From JAJKIV01 sp036509075 (GTDB lineage Bacteria; Gemmatimonadota; Gemmatimonadetes; Gemmatimonadales; Gemmatimonadaceae), in contig DATCGG010000536.1 of the NCBI GenBank assembly GCA_036509075.1, positions 1 to 19,362 of the forward strand: a DNA stretch of 19,362 bases. Reading direction: 5' to 3'. Below, one piece after another: positions 14,564 to 19,362 of the stretch. The notes under the pieces are model-generated. The model was not told the origin of the DNA and did not search any database. It was given only the letters and a program-made list of their open reading frames with translations. Within the stretch, counting starts at the first letter, position 1. Each line of letters begins with the position of its first letter. The position numbers were made by a program, and so were the translations under genes.

Positions 14564-15377
14564 CGGAAACGCGGAGGGCCCGCGCATCACGGTGCGTGAG
14601 GTGCTGGCGAAGAAACAGCGTGGTGAGCGACTCGTTATGGTGTCGGCTTACGATGCGCTGTTCGCTCGTCTGTCCGAAGAAGGTGGCGCCGATCTCATCC
14701 TCGTCGGCGACTCGATGGCGAACGTCATCCTCGGTCTCGACTCGACAGTGCCGGTGACGATGGAGCAGATGATCCACCATGGAGCCGCCGTACGACGCGG
14801 CATCTCGCGCGCCATGGTCGTCGTCGACATGCCGTTCATGAGTTATCAGGTGAGCACCGAGGATGCGCTTCGGAACGCCGGCCGAATCATGAAGGAGACG
14901 AACGCGCACGCGGTGAAAGTGGAAGGCGGGGACGCCGATATTGCTGCGCGAATTCAGGCGATGACACGCGCCGGCATTCCCGTGATGGGGCATCTTGGTT
15001 TCACGCCACAGTCCGTGAACACGCTCGGCGGCTTTCGCGTACAGGGACGCGGACCTGGTGATCAGGAGCGAATGGTGGAGGAAGCGCGACGTGTCGAGGA
15101 CGCGGGGGCGTTCTCGCTAGTGCTCGAGCTCGTGCCCGCGGCGGTTGCGAAGACCGTCACAGCGGCCGTGCACATCCCAACGATCGGGATCGGCGCGGGG
15201 GTGGACTGCGATGGCCAGGTGCTGGTGCTGCACGATCTGCTCGGCCTCAACGATCGGTTCAAGCCGAAGTTCCTGCGGCGTTACGCAGAGCTCGCGGGTG
15301 ATGTGCGCTCGGCCATGCGTCACTTCGCCGAGGACGTCCGTGGCGGCCGATATCCGGACACCGACCACAGTTTCTGA
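14556..15377 (+). CDS. panB: 3-methyl-2-oxobutanoate hydroxymethyltransferase PanB
   Basis: PanB adds a hydroxymethyl group from methylene-tetrahydrofolate to ketoisovalerate, giving ketopantoate, the first committed step to pantothenate. The 273-residue barrel shows VSAYDALFAR, LVGDSMANVILG (metal-binding Asp), VVVDMPFMSY (second Asp), HAVKVEGG (Glu), MGHLGFTPQS and LVLELVP (catalytic Glu), then IPTIGIGAGVDCDGQVLV. Length is close to the usual 264-280. The ATG at 14556 overlaps the end of folK by 8 bases. panC starts 3 bases after the panB stop, so the three form one operon. All active-site positions known from E. coli PanB appear kept. Confidence 0.96.
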   Translation: MTSGNAEGPRITVREVLAKKQRGERLVMVSAYDALFARLSEEGGADLILVGDSMANVILGLDSTVPVTMEQMIHHGAAVRRGISRAMVVVDMPFMSYQVSTEDALRNAGRIMKETNAHAVKVEGGDADIAARIQAMTRAGIPVMGHLGFTPQSVNTLGGFRVQGRGPGDQERMVEEARRVEDAGAFSLVLELVPAAVAKTVTAAVHIPTIGIGAGVDCDGQVLVLHDLLGLNDRFKPKFLRRYAELAGDVRSAMRHFAEDVRGGRYPDTDHSF

Positions 15378-15380
15378 CTC

Positions 15381-16232
15381 GTGAGGCAGATCGATACCAT
15401 CGCCGGGCTGCGCGCGGCGATCTCGACGGCGCGGGCAGCAGGCGCGCGGATCGGATTTGTCCCGACGATGGGCTTCCTGCACGAAGGGCATCTGCGGCTG
15501 GTGGACGAAGCGAAGCGCACCACGGGTTGCGTGGTGATGAGCCTCTTCGTCAACCCGACGCAATTCGGTCCGAACGAAGACTTCTCGCGCTACCCTCGAG
15601 ACGTGAGCGGGGATGCTGCTAAAGCGGAAGGGCGAGGCGTGGACCTGTTGTTTCTGCCATCAGTCGCCGAGATGTACCCGACTCCACCTTCACTGCGCGT
15701 CACGGCCGACGAGTTGCCAACCCGGTGGGAAGGCGAGGTTCGGCCCGGCCATTTCAGCGGCGTGCTGACGGTTGTGGCAAAGTTGTTCAACATCGTTGCG
15801 CCCGACGTCGCGGTGTTCGGTCGAAAGGACTATCAGCAGGCGACACTCATTCGGCGGATGGTGCGCGAGTTGAACTTCCCCATCGAGATGGTGGTGGTAC
15901 CGACGGTCCGAGAGCGCGATGGCCTCGCGCTCTCGAGCCGGAATACGTACCTCGACGCCTCGGCGCGCGCGAACGGCCTCGCGCTGGTGAAGAGTTTACG
16001 CGCCACGACCGGAGCATTCGCCGCAGGCGAACGGCGCGGCTCACGGCTCACCGACGTCGGTCGTGAGACGCTCGCGACCTATCCGGATGTGCGTCTCGAC
16101 TACTTCGCGGTGGTGGACTCGACCGAGATGAAACCCGTGGACACGGCCAGGGCTGACAGCGTGGCCATCGTCGCCGCGCGAGTCGGCCCCACGCGTCTCA
16201 TCGACAACATGATCCTCGGCGAGGCAGAGTGA
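15381..16232 (+). CDS. panC: Pantothenate synthetase PanC
   Basis: PanC joins pantoate and beta-alanine using ATP. The 283-residue protein has the nucleotidyl-transfer signature PTMGFLHEGHLRL (HxxH-type motif), SLFVNPTQFGPNEDFSRYPRD, RPGHFSGVLTVV, VFGRKDYQQ, and the KMSKS-like LSSRNTYL. The C-terminal dimerisation/lid domain from about residue 180 ends normally. The GTG at 15381 lies 3 bases after panB; no other start fits. panD and the ketopantoate reductase gene are not in the window. The stop overlaps the next start as GTGA. Confidence 0.96.
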   Translation: MRQIDTIAGLRAAISTARAAGARIGFVPTMGFLHEGHLRLVDEAKRTTGCVVMSLFVNPTQFGPNEDFSRYPRDVSGDAAKAEGRGVDLLFLPSVAEMYPTPPSLRVTADELPTRWEGEVRPGHFSGVLTVVAKLFNIVAPDVAVFGRKDYQQATLIRRMVRELNFPIEMVVVPTVRERDGLALSSRNTYLDASARANGLALVKSLRATTGAFAAGERRGSRLTDVGRETLATYPDVRLDYFAVVDSTEMKPVDTARADSVAIVAARVGPTRLIDNMILGEAE

Positions 16233-16798
16233 GCGCGGACGACGGCCGCCGTGCGGCTACTGTGACCGAGGTGGTGTTGCCGCCGTGGGCGCGCGTCACG
16301 GACAAGCGGCGTGCGCACATCGCCCGCGTGACCGCGCTGCTGGACCAATGGGCCCGGTCGCTCGCGTTGACGCCGGACGAGCGGCAGGCGTGGCACGACG
16401 TCGGGGTGCTTCACGATGCGCTCCGCGACGCCGACGAGGAGGAGCTTCGGCGTCTCACGGGCGACGCGCAGCGGCCGTGGCACATCCTGCACGGGCCAGC
16501 CGTCGCCGGGAAACTCGCAGCGGAAGGGGAAACGCGTGCCGATGTGCTCGAGGCCATCCGCTGGCACACGTTAGGCAGCGCCCATTGGGGGCGCACCGGG
16601 AAAGCGCTCTACATGGCGGATTTTCTCGAGCCGGGCCGACCGTTCCTCCAGGCGGACCGCGCGTTTCTCGCCGCCCACGCGACGACCGACTTCGATGGCG
16701 TATTCCGACAGGTGGTTCGGACGCGCATCGAATGGACCGTTCGCGAAGGGAAGATGCTGTTTCCCGAAACCGCGGACCTCTGGAACAGTATCCGATGA
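16229..16798 (+). CDS. yqeK: YqeK-like HD-domain hydrolase (symmetrical Ap4A hydrolase family)
   Basis: The 189-residue protein has the HD-fold ligands in the YqeK pattern: His30 (RAHIARV), His62-Asp63 (VLHDALRD), His88 (ILHGPAVA), His113 (IRWHTLG) and Asp131 (YMADFLEPGRP). The HGP, WHT and ADFLEPGR blocks are the best marks of YqeK, which splits diadenosine tetraphosphate symmetrically to ADP in members studied elsewhere. The region between His63 and His88 carries extra charged residues. YqeK genes usually sit beside nadD and rsfS; here it follows panC with a GTGA overlap and precedes a LytR_C gene with an ATGA overlap. The GTG start at 16229 is set by the coupling. A different dinucleotide substrate is possible. 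Confidence 0.85.
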   Translation: MSADDGRRAATVTEVVLPPWARVTDKRRAHIARVTALLDQWARSLALTPDERQAWHDVGVLHDALRDADEEELRRLTGDAQRPWHILHGPAVAGKLAAEGETRADVLEAIRWHTLGSAHWGRTGKALYMADFLEPGRPFLQADRAFLAAHATTDFDGVFRQVVRTRIEWTVREGKMLFPETADLWNSIR

Positions 16799-17244
16799 CC
16801 CCCACACGCCGATTGCTCATCGGGGCGTTGTCGGTCGCGGTCGTTGGTGTCGCCGTTGCGATCTGGACGGCCCGGACGCGACCGACTCCGGTTCCGGCCA
16901 CGCCGCTGGCGCGGCTCGTCGCGAAGAAGGAAGTGACGGCGCCGGCCAACGCGCGTGTGCGCGTCGAAATCATCAATGCGACGAAGACCCGAGGCCTCGC
17001 GCGACGCGCGACGCGACTTCTGCGTGACCGCGGGTTCGATGTCGTTACCTATGCGACCAGCGACCGGACGCAGGACTCGACGGTCGTGCTGGACCGATCG
17101 AATCATCTGGAATGGGCGCGCCTCGTCGGCGAGGCGTTAGGCGGCACGCGCGTGGAGGCGCGGCCGGACTCGTCACGCTACGTGGACGTCACGGTGGTGC
17201 TCGGCGTCTCGTGGCGGCCGCCGCCCCAGCCGTTCAGCCCGTAG
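16795..17244 (+). CDS. Membrane-anchored LytR C-terminal-domain protein
   Basis: The 149-residue protein has one N-terminal membrane helix (about 7-25: LLIGALSVAVVGVAVAIW) followed by a Pro-rich stretch and, from about 53 to 140, a LytR_C-type domain: VRVEIINATKTRGLARRATRLLRDRGFDVV, then VVLDRSN and VTVVLGVSW. This domain is found alone or at the end of LytR-CpsA-Psr proteins; its role is not well defined, perhaps in the cell envelope. The ATG at 16795 overlaps the yqeK stop. The longer frame from 16285 is a yqeK shadow. The last 72 bases overlap rlmN tail to tail. The C-terminus is Pro-rich. Confidence 0.85.
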   Translation: MTPTRRLLIGALSVAVVGVAVAIWTARTRPTPVPATPLARLVAKKEVTAPANARVRVEIINATKTRGLARRATRLLRDRGFDVVTYATSDRTQDSTVVLDRSNHLEWARLVGEALGGTRVEARPDSSRYVDVTVVLGVSWRPPPQPFSP

Positions 17245-18249
17245 CTGGCCGCACGCGGCCGCGATGTCCATGCCGCGGCTCTTCCGGATCGCGACCTCGA
17301 CGCCCTCGCGCCGGAGCCACCCGGCAAAGCGGCGAATGTCGTCGGCGCTCGTGGGCGTAAAGTTGCCGGCGCCGCCGGGATGAAGTGGAATCAGGTTCAC
17401 GAACGCCCGGCAGTCCCGGGCCAGCGCAGCGAGCTCGCTGGCCTCTCGAGGCCCGTCGTTCACGCCGCCGAGCATGACGTACTCGAAGGTCACGCGCCGG
17501 TCGAACTGGCCCGCGGCCGCAATCACGTCGGCCAGGGGATACTTCGTGTTGATCGGCATGAGCGTGTGCCGCAACTCGTCGCTCGGCGCATGGATCGATA
17601 TCGCGAGGCGAAACTGTTCCGGCCGCGCCGCGAGCGCCTCGATACCAGGCAGCACACCGACGGTCGACACGGTGACGTGTCGCGCGCCAATGCCGAAGCC
17701 CTGCGCGTCGTTGAGAATCGTTAGGACTTTGTCGACGGCGACCCAATTGAGCAGGGGCTCGCCCATCCCCATGAACACGATGTTGCTCGCGATCAGCGGC
17801 GGATCGAGCAGGGCGAGCTCGCGAACCTGACCGGCGATCTCGTACGTCTCGAGGTTACGCGCAAAGCCCATCAACCCGGTCGCGCAGAAGGCGCAACGGA
17901 GCGCACAGCCAGCCTGCGAGGAGACACAGAACGTCAAACGATCGCCTTCGGGAATGGATACCGTCTCGATGTGCTGACCGTCGTGCAGGCGAAACAGAAA
18001 CTTCTCGGTGCCGTCGGTCGACTTCTGTCGAGACGCGATCTCGAGTCGCGGGATGATGAAGGTCTGGTCGAGCGCGGTGCGAAACGTCTTGGGCAGCTCA
18101 GTCATCTCCTCGAACGTCGAGACGGGCGTGTGCCACAGTCGACGAACCACCTGATCGCCGCGGTAGCCCGGCTCTCCATGCGCGATTGCGAAGTCGCGCA
18201 CGGCCTGCGTGGCCGCCCGTGGCTCGAGGTTGAGCAGGTTGGTTTTCAC
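17173..18249 (-). CDS. rlmN: Dual-specificity rRNA/tRNA adenine C2-methyltransferase RlmN
   Basis: RlmN is a radical-SAM enzyme that methylates C2 of A2503 in 23S rRNA and of A37 in some tRNAs. The 358-residue protein has the cluster motif CALRCAFC (Cys115, Cys119, Cys122) after VSSQAG, GMGEPLLNW, the STVGVLPGI and LAISIHAP blocks, NLIPLHPGG and the C-terminal catalytic Cys333 in DIAAACGQLRAE. After that normal end there is a 19-residue basic tail that runs antisense into the LytR_C gene. The start codon is GTG at 18249, overlapping the upstream beta-barrel gene stop as GTGA. The N-terminal accessory domain (about 1-95) is present. Confidence 0.96.
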   Translation of the reverse strand: MKTNLLNLEPRAATQAVRDFAIAHGEPGYRGDQVVRRLWHTPVSTFEEMTELPKTFRTALDQTFIIPRLEIASRQKSTDGTEKFLFRLHDGQHIETVSIPEGDRLTFCVSSQAGCALRCAFCATGLMGFARNLETYEIAGQVRELALLDPPLIASNIVFMGMGEPLLNWVAVDKVLTILNDAQGFGIGARHVTVSTVGVLPGIEALAARPEQFRLAISIHAPSDELRHTLMPINTKYPLADVIAAAGQFDRRVTFEYVMLGGVNDGPREASELAALARDCRAFVNLIPLHPGGAGNFTPTSADDIRRFAGWLRREGVEVAIRKSRGMDIAAACGQLRAERLGRRPPRDAEHHRDVHVA

Positions 18250-19145
18250 CGGAAGACCCCACTGAGAACAAACTGGTAGGTCGGATCGAACCCGCCCGCG
18301 CTCTCTTCGCGCGAAAGGCCGACCGTGTATCGCGCATACCGCAAGATGAGCGCGAGTCGAAGCGAGGTGTCGCTAGTGCCGAACGCCGACGTTCGGGCGA
18401 CGCCCACTCGGGCGATCCAGCGAGCGTATCGCCCTGACGCGAAAACGTAATGCCCGCCCGAGGCGCCCTCACCGGCGGTGTACGAATAGCCGAGTCGTGC
18501 CTGATGCGTAGAGTCCGCTCCGATTACGCGGGTATCGAGTGCGCCGGAGTACGAGGCGTCCTGGCCTTCGCCAGCGCCAGGCCCCCACATGTAGCTCGAG
18601 ATGCCGAAGCGTGCGTCGAGTCCGAACAGATGATCGACCAGCAGGCCACCGTCCAAGCCGAACGTGGAGCGATTCACGCCGTCGACTTCGCCCGTGCGAT
18701 AGCGAACCGCTACGCCGGACGTGATATGACGGGTCGATTCGCGAGCCCCGGTCAGCGACACCACGAACGTCCCGTACGGAATGTCGCCGCCGACCGGCTC
18801 CGGATCGTCAGCCGTCGGCGCGATCCCGCTGATTCCCGAGTGCACCGCGGACAACCCGACGGTGAACCGACTCGGGAGGTTCGCTGCGACGGCGATGAGC
18901 TGCGAGCTGACTCCGCGATCGGTTCCTGTATTGAGCGCAATGGCGGTACCGCGCGCCCTCGTGCCTTCGGCAAGCCGAATCGCCGCCGGGTTCTGGAATC
19001 CATCGCCCGTGTCGAGCGCGAGCGCCGGGGCCTCGGCCAAAGTCCCGATCGGGAAATCGAGCAAATCGCGGCCCGGGAAGCGTTGCGCTTCGCTCGCGGC
19101 AATGGGGAGAATCGCCACGGCGGCGGCGAAGTTCAAGCAACGCAT
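18246..19145 (-). CDS. Probable outer-membrane beta-barrel protein
   Basis: The 299-residue protein starts with a signal peptide (MRCLNFAAAVAILPIAASEAQ, probable cleavage after Ala/Gln near residue 20). The mature part alternates polar and hydrophobic residues in many short strands (for example SQLIAVAANLPSRFTVGLSAV, HYVFASGRYARWIARVGVA and LRLALILRYARYTVGLS) and ends in phenylalanine-arginine (VLSGVFR), close to the C-terminal aromatic signal of barrels. It has no recognised enzymatic motif. The ATG at 19145 is 7 bases after a predicted -10 hexamer; the TTG at 19181 that extends the frame is the -35 box. Translational overlap with rlmN (GTGA) is unusual for an envelope protein. Exact family unknown. 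Confidence 0.8.
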   Translation of the reverse strand: MRCLNFAAAVAILPIAASEAQRFPGRDLLDFPIGTLAEAPALALDTGDGFQNPAAIRLAEGTRARGTAIALNTGTDRGVSSQLIAVAANLPSRFTVGLSAVHSGISGIAPTADDPEPVGGDIPYGTFVVSLTGARESTRHITSGVAVRYRTGEVDGVNRSTFGLDGGLLVDHLFGLDARFGISSYMWGPGAGEGQDASYSGALDTRVIGADSTHQARLGYSYTAGEGASGGHYVFASGRYARWIARVGVARTSAFGTSDTSLRLALILRYARYTVGLSREESAGGFDPTYQFVLSGVFR

Positions 19146-19152
19146 GGACTTG

Positions 19153-19181
19153 AGCTTACGTGGACGGGCTCGACCGGTCAA
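19153..19181 (-). promoter_or_regulatory. Predicted sigma-70 promoter of the beta-barrel gene, leaderless geometry
   Basis: On the minus strand TTGACC (19181-19176), 17 bases and TAAGCT (19158-19153) are followed by 7 bases and the ATG at 19145. The spacing matches the truA and folK promoters. No ribosome site precedes the ATG. Confidence 0.6.
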
Positions 19182-19362
19182 GCCGGCTCCTACCGACGCC
19201 CGACGCGCGCATGTAGATTTTCGCCTTCGCGTATGCCACTATTGCGCCGCCGCTTACGTTCTCTGCGCCGCGCCGCCGCTAGGCGCGTGTCCCGTCTCGA
19301 ATCGCCACGACGATCTGGCACCAGCTCGATTGCGTAGGCCTTCTCAGCGTCGGAGCCCCCGC
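19182..19362. other. Right-end stretch with no confident gene
   Basis: These 181 bases hold no clear gene. On the minus strand one frame stays open from the window edge to a TAG at 19192-19190, giving an Arg-rich 57-codon reading that could be the 3' end of an upstream gene, but its composition looks unlike its neighbours. The plus-strand short ATG reading at about 19232 is also Arg-rich and unconvincing. No tRNA fold or repeat was seen. Confidence 0.4.

Noticed and set aside
18450..19337. 295-codon plus-strand open frame across the beta-barrel gene
   Set aside because: It is Arg-rich, without recognisable motif, and opposite a protein with signal peptide, promoter and coupled rlmN.
1..19362. 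CRISPR array, insertion sequence, integrase, tRNA or attachment site
   Set aside because: No spaced direct repeats, transposase or integrase motifs, or cloverleaf sequences were seen on either strand by eye.

Overview
The window is a gene-dense bacterial chromosome segment, about two-thirds G+C by eye, with strong G/C third-position bias and short or overlapping gene junctions. The mix of an outer-membrane beta-barrel protein, HD-GYP, HEAT-repeat and GAF/MCP signalling proteins and a split trp cluster suggests a Gram-negative, probably Gemmatimonadota-like organism. That placement is an inference from gene content and style, not a database match. No tRNA, rRNA, CRISPR, insertion sequence or prophage gene was seen. 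No gap between confident genes exceeds 300 bases.

Layout. (1) 1-2052, minus strand: truA, a transaldolase/FSA-fold protein lacking the usual catalytic residues, and an HtrA/Deg-type protease that runs off the left edge. They are joined by ATGA and GTGA overlaps. (2) 2202-4573, plus: a two-GAF coiled-coil protein followed by trpD. (3) 4598-5206, minus: lexA, sitting between trpD and trpC. (4) 5285-11924, plus: trpC, trpF, trpB, a HEAT-repeat protein, an HD-GYP protein and trpA. The two signalling-type genes separate trpB from trpA. A membrane GAF/chemoreceptor-type protein follows (11978-14074). (5) 14135-17244, plus: folK, panB, panC, yqeK-like and a LytR_C-domain protein. (6) 17173-19145, minus: a beta-barrel protein and rlmN, with rlmN overlapping the LytR_C gene tail to tail by 72 bases.

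How the genes work together. trpD, C, F, B and A cover every step from anthranilate to tryptophan; trpE/trpG are not here. The signalling genes are co-directional with trp and mostly translationally coupled. folK (folate), panB (uses a folate cofactor) and panC (pantothenate) form a cofactor operon. lexA and trpC start divergently 78 bp apart, and the best LexA operator lies inside that gap, so the trp genes could be touched by SOS control.

Most notable observations: three transcription-unit starts (truA, folK, beta-barrel gene) share one promoter geometry, TTGACN-N16/17-TANNNT followed by exactly 7 nt and then the start codon, which predicts leaderless mRNAs; the FSA-fold protein has lost its Schiff-base lysine and the other key active-site residues; the adjacent HEAT and HD-GYP proteins appear to share an N-terminal domain; and the heptamer GTTAGGC is over-represented and accounts for most TTA leucine codons.
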